A stretch of 5,134 nt of DNA, from assembly GCA_030596245.1 (NCBI GenBank), contig JAUVKN010000292.1, positions 1 through 5,134 on the forward strand. The letters run 5' to 3'. The DNA comes from Bacteroidia bacterium. Lineage in GTDB: Bacteria; Bacteroidota; Bacteroidia; Bacteroidales; GCA-2748055. The notes beneath the pieces were generated by a model. It did no database searches. It was not told the DNA's origin and saw only the letters and a program-made list of their open reading frames with translations. A program made the position numbers and the translations under genes. Within the stretch, counting starts at the first letter, position 1. Every line of letters begins with the position of its first letter. Of the stretch, positions 1 to 5,134 are shown one piece after another.

Positions 1-555
1 GAGATGTATCCCATGGAAGACAAACGAACTTTCGATTTGGGAAATCTTGATAATATTCTGGAGGGTAAGCACAGAAAAGGACACTTCAATGGAGTGGCCC
101 AGATTGTAAGCAAGCTTTTTGAAACGATCAATCCTGCCAGGGCCTATTTCGGCCAGAAGGATTTTCAGCAGCTGGTCATTGTTCGACACCTGGTGGAAAT
201 TCTGAACATGAATCTGGATATTGTGGCCTGTCCCATCATCCGTGAAGAGGACGGTCTGGCCATGAGTTCCAGGAACATTCGTCTCAACCGGGATGAGAGG
301 AAACTGGCACCCTTTATTTATATTACATTACAACTGGCCCGGGAGAAGAGAGGGTCGTTTTCGCCTGCTGAAGTAAAATCCTGGGTCATATCACAATTTG
401 AGAAACAGCCACTGATGCAACTGGAATACTTTGAAATTGTTGCTGAGAAAGATCTTCAACCGGTTGTGTCCTGGGAAGGTCAGGTAAACAAAGTGGGTTG
501 TCTGGCTGTTCAGTTAGGAGGGATAAGACTTATCGATAATCTTATTTTTGATTAA
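1..555 (+). CDS. panC: Pantothenate synthetase (pantoate--beta-alanine ligase), 3' part; 5' end outside window
   Basis: PanC joins pantoate and beta-alanine using ATP, via a pantoyl-adenylate, to give pantothenate in the cytoplasm. The frame is open from base 1, and 184 residues remain of a family usually near 280, so about 95-100 N-terminal residues, including the HxGH nucleotide-binding motif, lie upstream. Visible family hallmarks, counted from the Met at base 4, are EGKHRKGHFNG (20-30) with VAQIVSKLF following, YFGQKDFQQL (48-57) of the pantoate/ATP site, and the KMSKS-equivalent GLAMSSRN (84-91). The C-terminal small domain ends with the usual RLIDN. The ATGs at bases 4 and 13 are internal codons, not the start. 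panD follows after 24 bases, so two consecutive pathway genes are adjacent. The end of the gene carries palindromes and part of a promoter-like element. Identification is secure. Confidence 0.97.
   Translation, partial: EMYPMEDKRTFDLGNLDNILEGKHRKGHFNGVAQIVSKLFETINPARAYFGQKDFQQLVIVRHLVEILNMNLDIVACPIIREEDGLAMSSRNIRLNRDERKLAPFIYITLQLAREKRGSFSPAEVKSWVISQFEKQPLMQLEYFEIVAEKDLQPVVSWEGQVNKVGCLAVQLGGIRLIDNLIFD
522..546. repeat. Tandem GATAA/TTATC palindromic units upstream of panD
   Basis: Bases 522-534 read GATAAGACTTATC, a perfect inverted repeat around one central base. Bases 530-539 read TTATCGATAA, a perfect palindrome overlapping it. Bases 535-546 (GATAATCTTATT) are an imperfect second copy of the first unit. 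The block ends 6 bases before the TAACTTTG box and covers the place where a -33 element would be expected. It also encodes the conserved PanC C-terminus (RLIDN), so coding constraint explains part of it. A role as a protein-binding site is only inference. Confidence 0.35.
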
Positions 556-562
556 CTTTGTA
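547..562 (+). promoter_or_regulatory. Probable Bacteroidota-type -7 promoter element for panD
   Basis: The stretch TTTGATTAACTTTGTA contains TAACTTTG (553-560), an exact match to the TAnnTTTG -7 consensus used by the Bacteroidota primary sigma factor. It overlaps the panC stop codon and lies 19 bases before the panD ATG, implying a short leader. No convincing TTG -33 element is seen 17-23 bases upstream. A near-identical copy precedes radA. Confidence 0.5.
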
Positions 563-579
563 CTGGTAAAACTACGGTC

Positions 580-930
580 ATGAATATTGAAGTTGTCAAA
601 TCGAAAATTCACAGGGTTACAGTAACCGAAGCCGATCTGAACTATGTTGGTAGTATCACCATCGATGAAGATTTGATGGATGCTGCTAATCTCATTGAAA
701 ATGAGAAGGTTCAAATTGTAAATATCAACAATGGCGAACGTCTTGAGACGTATGTGATCACAGGAAATAGAGGAACCGGTCAAATCTGTTTGAACGGCCC
801 CGCAGCACGTAAAGTGGCTGTTGGAGACATCATCATTATCATCTCCTATGCTTCCATGGATTTCGCAGAAGCAAAATTGTTTAAACCTGCCCTTATTTTC
901 CCTGATACGGACTCCAACAAAATAAACTGA
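580..930 (+). CDS. panD: Aspartate 1-decarboxylase precursor
   Basis: PanD decarboxylates L-aspartate to beta-alanine, the substrate of the PanC enzyme encoded just upstream; it acts as a cytoplasmic homotetramer. The 116-residue product has the normal family length. Self-cleavage is expected between Gly24 and Ser25 (NYVGSITIDED), producing a beta chain of 24 residues and an alpha chain whose Ser25 becomes the pyruvoyl cofactor. Other residues matching the well-studied E. coli enzyme are Lys9, His11, Arg54 and Tyr58, plus Asn72 in CLNGPAA. The ATG at 580 gives the standard MNIEVVKSKIHRV N-terminus. No strong Shine-Dalgarno sequence precedes it, which is usual in Bacteroidota. The next gene begins 8 bases after the stop, so co-transcription is likely. 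It may be transcribed both from panC and from the element at 547-562. Identification is secure. Confidence 0.98.
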   Translation: MNIEVVKSKIHRVTVTEADLNYVGSITIDEDLMDAANLIENEKVQIVNINNGERLETYVITGNRGTGQICLNGPAARKVAVGDIIIIISYASMDFAEAKLFKPALIFPDTDSNKIN

Positions 931-938
931 ACCCTCCT

Positions 939-1964
939 TTGAAAAAAGTCATATTCCAGATTCTGAAAATCGCCGGATTCCTGGCACTGGGAATTCTATT
1001 GCTCTTTTTTGCATTCAGGGGCGTTGCAATGGATGAGTTGGGGAGCACCCTCAGGGAAGCCAATTTCTGGTGGATCGGACTTTCACTCTTTTTTGCTTTT
1101 ATCAGTTTTTTCTTTCGGGCCCGCCGCTGGGTATTGCTCATTGAGCCCCTTGGATACAAACCGTCATTTAAGAACACATACCATTCCGTGATGGTAGGCT
1201 ATCTTTTCAATTTTGCGCTTCCAAGGCTGGGTGAGGTAACTCGCTGTGTAACCCTTGGCAAAAGAGAAAAAATACCGGTTGACTCCCTGTTCGGAACCGT
1301 GATTGCGGAACGTGTCATTGATCTTATGATGTTGTTCCTGATCATGTTGATTCTCCTGTTCAGCTGGATGGAGAAATTCGGTGCATTTTTCAGTCAGCAG
1401 GTATTTGATCCTCTGAGGCAAAAAATGATGGATAGCTTTGGAGGCACGGCTGTTTTCTGGTTGTTAATCGCCGGATCCATTGCAGTGATCATTCTGCTGC
1501 TTTACCTTTTCCGAAAGCAACTGGTCCGGTTTGTATTTATCCGTAAGATCAGCGATATCATCAGGGGGGTTTTCGATGGACTGAAGACCATCTATAAAAT
1601 GAGACGTAAATGGGAATTTGTGCTGCATTCTGTTTTGATCTGGTTCTTCTATATCATGATGACCTGGATGGTGGTATTTTCGCTTGAAGAGACGTCCGGT
1701 CTTACTTTTATTGATGGCATGTTTTTACTGGTGATCGGCGCACTGGGAATGTCTGCACCGGTAACAGCCGGATTCGGAGCTTTTCACTGGATCACCTCAA
1801 GGGGACTCGTTTTCGTATATGGTCTTTCGCTGGAACAGGGGGGCGCTTATGCGATCCTGGCTCATGAGTCCAATTCCATACTTACCATAATGCTGGGAGC
1901 AATCTCCTACCTGCTGTTGATGCTGACACGAAAAAAAAACAGTCATAAACAACCGGCGGATTAA
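939..1964 (+). CDS. Integral membrane protein, LPG_synthase_TM / UPF0104 (flippase-like) family, TTG start
   Basis: This 341-residue inner-membrane protein resembles the membrane domain of lysylphosphatidylglycerol synthases (MprF-like), without any aminoacyl-transferase domain. Hydrophobic segments are visible near residues 9-27, 43-59, 126-142, 171-191, 227-248, 258-276 and 302-328, with less certain ones near 82-97 and 283-297. Family-like motifs are RARRW (60-64), NFALPRLGEVTR (91-102) and ERVIDL (124-129). The substrate is unknown; lipid translocation is a family-level guess. TTG at 939 is the only plausible start: the in-frame stop at 903-905 blocks extension, no ATG or GTG follows it before 939, and the first later ATG (1029) would delete membrane segment one. 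The basic tail contains an A9 run (1931-1939). The stop lies one base before the rfaE2 ATG, suggesting translational coupling. Family assignment is confident, function is not. Confidence 0.88.
   Translation: MKKVIFQILKIAGFLALGILLLFFAFRGVAMDELGSTLREANFWWIGLSLFFAFISFFFRARRWVLLIEPLGYKPSFKNTYHSVMVGYLFNFALPRLGEVTRCVTLGKREKIPVDSLFGTVIAERVIDLMMLFLIMLILLFSWMEKFGAFFSQQVFDPLRQKMMDSFGGTAVFWLLIAGSIAVIILLLYLFRKQLVRFVFIRKISDIIRGVFDGLKTIYKMRRKWEFVLHSVLIWFFYIMMTWMVVFSLEETSGLTFIDGMFLLVIGALGMSAPVTAGFGAFHWITSRGLVFVYGLSLEQGGAYAILAHESNSILTIMLGAISYLLLMLTRKKNSHKQPAD
1931..1939 (+). other. A9 homopolymer, candidate slippage site
   Basis: Nine consecutive A residues encode part of the RKKN tail of the membrane protein. 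If one A is skipped, the new frame contains no stop codon and runs through ATT AAA into the ATG of rfaE2 at 1966, in the rfaE2 frame. The product would be a fusion of about 503 residues. An added A instead gives a stop two codons after the run. Whether slippage occurs is unknown; the layout itself is visible in the sequence. Confidence 0.4.
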
Positions 1965-1965
1965 A

Positions 1966-2451
1966 ATGTTGACTTACGAAGATATAACCGGGAAAATAAT
2001 CACTATTGAGGAGGCTGAAAAACTCTTCACTCCACCATTCAGGAGGCGGAACAGGATCGTCTTCACCAATGGTTGTTTCGACCTGCTGCACCGGGGACAT
2101 GTCTATAATTTGTCCCGGGCAAGGGAGATGGGAGATATCCTGGTGGTGGGACTTAACAGCGATGCGTCGGTGTCGAGGCTCAAAGGACCCGAGAGGCCTG
2201 TAACCCAGCAACAGGCCAGAGCCGAGGTGCTTGCTGCAATGGCTTTCGTTGATTTTGTGATCATCTTTCACGAAGATAAACCGCTGAATCTGCTCCGCGC
2301 TGTCAAGCCCCATATCCTGGTAAAAGGAGGTGACTATAAAGTGGAAGAAGTTGTTGGATACATGGAGGTAACCTCATGGGGGGGCAGGGTCGAAATCATT
2401 CCTCTTCTTGAGGGGTATTCCACCAGTTCTATCATCAAAAAATCTATCTGA
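1966..2451 (+). CDS. rfaE2: D-glycero-beta-D-manno-heptose 1-phosphate adenylyltransferase (standalone)
   Basis: The enzyme transfers AMP from ATP to heptose 1-phosphate, giving the ADP-heptose used for the LPS inner core and other heptosylated glycans. The 161-residue protein corresponds to the C-terminal half of the two-domain HldE of enterobacteria; the kinase half is absent here, as expected for the split RfaE1/RfaE2 type. Nucleotidyltransferase hallmarks are FTNGCFDLLHRGH, with HxGH at 42-45, GLNSDASVSRLKGPERP (62-78), LVKGGDY (118-124) and the C-terminal EGYSTSSII (149-157), equivalent to the family's EGxSTT segment. The spacing of these motifs favours RfaE2 over glycerol-3-phosphate cytidylyltransferase. 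It starts one base after the preceding stop, so it is probably translated by coupled ribosomes. The kinase and epimerase genes of the pathway are not in this window. Confidence 0.94.
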   Translation: MLTYEDITGKIITIEEAEKLFTPPFRRRNRIVFTNGCFDLLHRGHVYNLSRAREMGDILVVGLNSDASVSRLKGPERPVTQQQARAEVLAAMAFVDFVIIFHEDKPLNLLRAVKPHILVKGGDYKVEEVVGYMEVTSWGGRVEIIPLLEGYSTSSIIKKSI

Positions 2452-2466
2452 ACAGCTTTCCGTTGG

Positions 2467-2482
2467 TTTGATTAACTTTATA
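2467..2482 (+). promoter_or_regulatory. Probable Bacteroidota-type -7 promoter element for radA
   Basis: TTTGATTAACTTTATA lies in the 47-base gap between rfaE2 and radA. The core TAACTTTA (2473-2480) matches TAnnTTTG at all but the last base. It is 18 bases before the radA ATG and differs at one of 16 bases from the element before panD, which has 19 bases between box and ATG. No clear TTG -33 element is seen. No terminator-like hairpin is present in the gap, so read-through from rfaE2 is also possible. Confidence 0.45.
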
Positions 2483-2498
2483 GCGACTAGATCGGGAT

Positions 2499-3857
2499 AT
2501 GGCTAAATCAAAATCGGTATATGTCTGTCAGAACTGTGGAGCTGACTCTGCCAAATGGATGGGAAGGTGCAATTCATGCGGTCAGTGGAACACGTTTGTG
2601 GAACAACGGATTCCTCAAGGACCAGTCCGTTCCTCGACCCTGGAAAAAGGAACATATGCTGTACCGGAAAGCCTGGATGAAGTGCAATCGGACCAGGTGA
2701 CCCGGATTGATCTGAAGAATGGAGAATTCAACCGTGTCCTTGGAGGAGGGATCGTGCCCGGATCGCTGATCCTGATTGGGGGTGAACCCGGGATCGGTAA
2801 ATCCACCCTGGCTCTTCAGGTGGCACTCAATATAGACAAAAATATCCTCTATGTTTCAGGCGAGGAGAGTCCTCAGCAACTCAAAATGAGGGCCGATCGC
2901 CTGGGTGGAGGGAATGGGAAATGCCAGGTATTGGCAGAGACCAGTCTTCAGGCCATTATCACCCAGGTACAACAATCAAAGCCACAACTGCTCATCGTCG
3001 ATTCCATACAGACCCTTTTTTCAGAAGCAATTGAATCTGCACCGGGCACTATTTCTCAGGTACGCGAGTGTGCAGCACAACTGTTGAAAGTGGCAAAAGA
3101 GACCCATATGCCGGTGATCCTTATCGGACACATTACCAAGGATGGTAGTATTGCAGGTCCAAAGGTGCTGGAACATATTGTGGATACGGTGCTCCAGTTT
3201 GAAGGAGATTCGCACCACCTTTACCGGATCCTGCGTTCAAGCAAGAACCGGTTTGGCTCCACATCCGAAATTGGTGTGTTTGAAATGACCGGTGAAGGTT
3301 TGCGGGAAATTCTCAATCCGTCCGAATTGCTTATCAATCAGCAACCGGCCGACCTGAGCGGATCTGCCATTGCTGCCAATGTGGAAGGAATCCGGCCCAT
3401 TCTGATCGAAGTCCAGGCACTTATCAGTACCGCCGTATACGGAACTCCCCAGCGAACTTCGACCGGGTTCGATACCAGGAGGTTGAGTATGTTACTGGCA
3501 GTGTTGGAGAAACGGGCCAATTTCAAACTGGCCAGCAAAGATGTCTTTATCAACATTGCCGGGGGACTCCGGGTAGACGATCCTGCCATTGATCTGGCGG
3601 TGATCTCGGCCATTCTCTCATCCACCGTGGATATCCCGGTGGACCCATTTACCTGTTTTGCAGGAGAGGTGGGACTATCCGGAGAAATTCGACCGGTTAA
3701 CAGGATTGAACAACGACTGGGTGAGGCTGATAAACTGGGCATGAAACGCATCCTTATGCCGGCCTTTAACAGGAAAAGAATTGATCCTGCCAGATTTCAC
3801 CTGGACATTATTGAGGTAAAAAGGGTACAGGAGGTTCCCAAAAACCTTTTTGGCTGA
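2499..3857 (+). CDS. radA: DNA repair protein RadA (branch-migration ATPase)
   Basis: RadA is a RecA-like ATPase that drives branch migration of recombination intermediates and helps RecA-dependent repair. At 452 residues it has the normal length. An N-terminal zinc finger has Cys10, Cys13, Cys24 and Cys27 (CQNC and CNSC). The ATPase core has Walker A GGEPGIGKST (94-103), Walker B LLIVDSIQT (164-172) and the RadA-specific KNRFGS motif (249-254). The C-terminal Lon-like domain lacks protease residues by my alignment: the usual Ser position is Ala363 in DDPAID, and the Lys position is Glu404 in NRIEQR. This is normal for RadA, where the domain is a hexamer scaffold and DNA-binding platform. The N-terminus MAKSKSVYVCQNCG fits the ATG at 2499. 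A promoter-like element lies 18 bases upstream. The stop overlaps the next gene's ATG by one base. Confidence 0.98.
   Translation: MAKSKSVYVCQNCGADSAKWMGRCNSCGQWNTFVEQRIPQGPVRSSTLEKGTYAVPESLDEVQSDQVTRIDLKNGEFNRVLGGGIVPGSLILIGGEPGIGKSTLALQVALNIDKNILYVSGEESPQQLKMRADRLGGGNGKCQVLAETSLQAIITQVQQSKPQLLIVDSIQTLFSEAIESAPGTISQVRECAAQLLKVAKETHMPVILIGHITKDGSIAGPKVLEHIVDTVLQFEGDSHHLYRILRSSKNRFGSTSEIGVFEMTGEGLREILNPSELLINQQPADLSGSAIAANVEGIRPILIEVQALISTAVYGTPQRTSTGFDTRRLSMLLAVLEKRANFKLASKDVFINIAGGLRVDDPAIDLAVISAILSSTVDIPVDPFTCFAGEVGLSGEIRPVNRIEQRLGEADKLGMKRILMPAFNRKRIDPARFHLDIIEVKRVQEVPKNLFG
3829..3853 (+). promoter_or_regulatory. AGGAGG followed by a small hairpin before the downstream start
   Basis: Within the end of radA, AGGAGG (3829-3834) lies 22 bases before the ATG at 3857, too far for normal Shine-Dalgarno use. 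Between them is the perfect inverted repeat CCAAAAACCTTTTTGG (3838-3853), whose realistic fold is six A/T-rich pairs with a 4-base loop. If folded, only six unpaired bases separate AGGAGG from the ATG. The stem is weak, and the bases also encode the RadA C-terminus, so function is speculative. Confidence 0.25.
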
Positions 3858-4342
3858 TGACCGATACCAATCACATGGATCTTCCCCTTTTCAGTGACGA
3901 TTTTAAACAGGGGATCACTCCTTACTTCATCCAGGCTCCGCAAATTAAGTCCGGAGCAGAATACTATTTTGAGACCGGTAGTGGCCTCAGGTACCAGGTG
4001 CTGTTTGCCAAGAAAAAGAGAAGTTACCTGGAAAATATTGTGAATTTCAGTGTGCTCAGTGAAGAGTTTGAAGATGAATACAGCGAAACAAACCGGGGTG
4101 AAATTTACAGGGTAATTGCCACCGTAGTGGAAATTATTCACATCTATCATAACAACCATGCCTATTCCACCAGTTATGAATTCAGTGGAGAATTCAAACA
4201 AGGCAACGAATCCCGGGGAGCCAGCATCCGCACATTGCTCTATTACCGCAAGGCAAAGGAGATCATGAATCCGTTCTGGGAGATTGAAATAATCGGGAAC
4301 AGGGTGATTGTACACCGGAAAAAACGGAAAAATATCCCTTAA
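3857..4342 (+). CDS. Hypothetical protein, translationally coupled to radA
   Basis: I do not recognise this 161-residue protein with certainty. It appears soluble, with no signal peptide or membrane segment, and has a strongly basic end (VHRKKRKNIP). The middle region, about residues 34-135, recalls the Bacteroidota-restricted DUF6934 layout: an aromatic EYYFETGSG strand, VNFSVLSEE, an ATVVEIIHIY helix (88-97) and a closing SIRTLLYYRKA (123-133) comparable to the family's ARTRLYR segment. That resemblance is by eye and weak. The ATG at 3857 shares its A with the radA stop, implying coupled translation; a second ATG at 3875 (Met7) is possible. Codon use and amino acid composition look like the neighbouring genes, so recent transfer is not suggested. 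Its stop interlocks with the stop of the opposing penicillin-binding protein gene. A link to DNA repair is suggested only by position. Confidence 0.75.
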   Translation: MTDTNHMDLPLFSDDFKQGITPYFIQAPQIKSGAEYYFETGSGLRYQVLFAKKKRSYLENIVNFSVLSEEFEDEYSETNRGEIYRVIATVVEIIHIYHNNHAYSTSYEFSGEFKQGNESRGASIRTLLYYRKAKEIMNPFWEIEIIGNRVIVHRKKRKNIP

Positions 4343-5134
4343 AAATCATCGTAATCACTGGTACTGCTGGTCTCCATGATGTTGGGACATTCCATGTTCA
4401 CATAAAAGTCCAGGGGCCTTTCAAAATCATCCTCCTGGGTAATATTCAGGGTGGAGTCGGCATAAACCCGCTTTAAAAACTCAGCATAAATGGGCAATGA
4501 CATATTGCCACCTGCCCCCATCCCCAAATAGTCAAAGTGAATGGAACGGTCCTCACCCCCAACCCAGGCTGCAGCGGTTAGCTGAGGAGCCAGTCCGATG
4601 AACCAGCCATCGCTCTGGTTCTGTGTGGTTCCGGTTTTTCCAGCCAATTCACCCTCAAACTCATATTTCCAGCGGAGTCTGTTGGCTGTTCCCGAATAGA
4701 ATTCACCTTTGTAGCGCCCGGTCATATCCACCACATTTCTGAGCAGGGATAGCATCAGATAAGCTGTCTCCATATTAATGGCTTCGGCTTCAACAGGATG
4801 AAATGTGGCAATCACATTGCCATACCGGTCTTCGATGCGTGTCACATAGTTCGGGCTCACATATATTCCCCGGTTGGAGAAAGTGTTAAAAGCTCCCACC
4901 ATCTCCTCCAATGAGATATCCGCAGTACCATAGATCATACTTGGAACCGGAGCAATATATGAGGTCACCCCCATTTTGCGCATGAGATTGATCACATTCT
5001 CAGGATTAAAATTCTTAAACAACCAGGCTGAAACCCAGTTATGCGAAGTGGCCAGTCCCCACTTCAAAGAGACTTTTTTGCCAGCAAAAATATTTCTTCC
5101 AGGGGCCCTCGGTGTATAGGTAGAATCATTTACT
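4339..5134 (-). CDS. Class A penicillin-binding protein (PBP1A-like), C-terminal transpeptidase part; 5' end outside window
   Basis: This is the C-terminal 264 residues of a bifunctional peptidoglycan glycosyltransferase/DD-transpeptidase, anchored in the inner membrane and acting in the periplasm. The frame is open to the window edge (first full codon at 5133-5131). The TTG at 5067 is an internal Leu, because the reading continues upstream with YTPRAPGRNIFAGKKVSL, typical of this domain. Counted from base 5133, the SxN motif is Ser30-His31-Asn32 in GLATSHNWVSAWL, and the KTGT motif is at 166-169 in AGKTGTTQNQSDGWFIGLAP, followed by AAAWVGGED. The glycosyltransferase domain, the SxxK active-site serine and the membrane anchor lie outside the window. 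The protein ends in an acidic, serine-rich tail (TSSTSDYDDF). It is convergent with the preceding gene and overlaps it by four bases. The family is secure; the exact paralogue is not. Confidence 0.95.
   Translation of the reverse strand, partial: VNDSTYTPRAPGRNIFAGKKVSLKWGLATSHNWVSAWLFKNFNPENVINLMRKMGVTSYIAPVPSMIYGTADISLEEMVGAFNTFSNRGIYVSPNYVTRIEDRYGNVIATFHPVEAEAINMETAYLMLSLLRNVVDMTGRYKGEFYSGTANRLRWKYEFEGELAGKTGTTQNQSDGWFIGLAPQLTAAAWVGGEDRSIHFDYLGMGAGGNMSLPIYAEFLKRVYADSTLNITQEDDFERPLDFYVNMECPNIMETSSTSDYDDF

Noticed and set aside
514..783. Open frame on the - strand across the panC/panD junction
   Set aside because: It is antisense to two confidently identified genes and has no recognisable domain or start signal; a shadow of panD coding.
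1882..2313. 143-codon open frame on the - strand opposite rfaE2
   Set aside because: Antisense to the diagnostic HRGH and GLNSDASV motifs of RfaE2; no support for a separate gene.
2325..2333. AAAGGAGGT resembling a strong Shine-Dalgarno inside rfaE2
   Set aside because: It encodes the conserved KGGD motif of the enzyme, and no gene starts just downstream.
2452..2498. Gap between rfaE2 and radA examined for a terminator or small RNA
   Set aside because: No GC-rich stem followed by a T run is present; only the promoter-like element is visible.
3338..3751. 137-codon open frame on the - strand inside radA
   Set aside because: It lies antisense to the conserved Lon-like domain of RadA and has a low-complexity Ser/Arg/Pro-rich product typical of antisense reading.
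2415..4174. Shared 13-mer TATTCCACCAGTT in rfaE2 (about 2416) and the small gene (about 4163)
   Set aside because: Both encode the residues YSTS in different proteins with no further similarity around them; chance coincidence rather than a repeat.
3797..4315. 172-codon open frame on the - strand opposite the small gene after radA
   Set aside because: Longer than the + strand gene's 161 codons, but it runs antisense into the conserved end of radA, and its Cys/Phe/His-rich product shows no domain. The + strand gene has the tight stop/start overlap with radA and a plausible charged soluble composition.

Overview
The window looks like an ordinary housekeeping stretch from a member of the Bacteroidota, probably Bacteroidales-like. 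The evidence is the gene content and order (panC, panD, a flippase-like membrane protein, rfaE2, radA), the weak or missing Shine-Dalgarno sequences, and two TAnnTTTG-type -7 promoter elements. The placement is inferred from family resemblance read by eye; no search was run. Coding density is very high, and no gap between genes exceeds 50 bases.

Layout: five genes on the + strand follow each other closely. First is the 3' two thirds of panC (1-555), cut by the window edge. Then come panD (580-930), an integral membrane protein of the LPG_synthase_TM/UPF0104 type starting at TTG (939-1964), and standalone rfaE2 (1966-2451). After a 47-base gap come radA (2499-3857) and a small protein of unknown function (3857-4342) whose ATG overlaps the radA stop. 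The last gene, on the - strand (4339-5134), is the C-terminal transpeptidase part of a class A penicillin-binding protein. Its 5' end lies outside the window, and its stop interlocks with that of the preceding gene.

Function: PanC and PanD supply the final steps of pantothenate (vitamin B5) and so CoA synthesis. RfaE2 makes the ADP-heptose precursor used for the LPS core or other heptosylated glycans. The membrane protein could act at the envelope but its substrate is unknown. RadA is a branch-migration ATPase of recombination, and the penicillin-binding protein cross-links peptidoglycan. Probable transcription units are panC-panD-membrane protein-rfaE2, with an internal promoter before panD, and radA-small protein, with a promoter before radA.

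I found no mobile element, CRISPR array, RNA gene or obvious new system. The more interesting signals are small. An A9 run near the end of the membrane protein gene would, with a one-base slip, fuse it in frame to RfaE2. A nearly identical 16-base promoter-like motif lies at almost the same distance before panD and radA. Tandem GATAA/TTATC palindromes sit just upstream of the panD motif. An AGGAGG plus hairpin arrangement lies at the radA/small gene junction.
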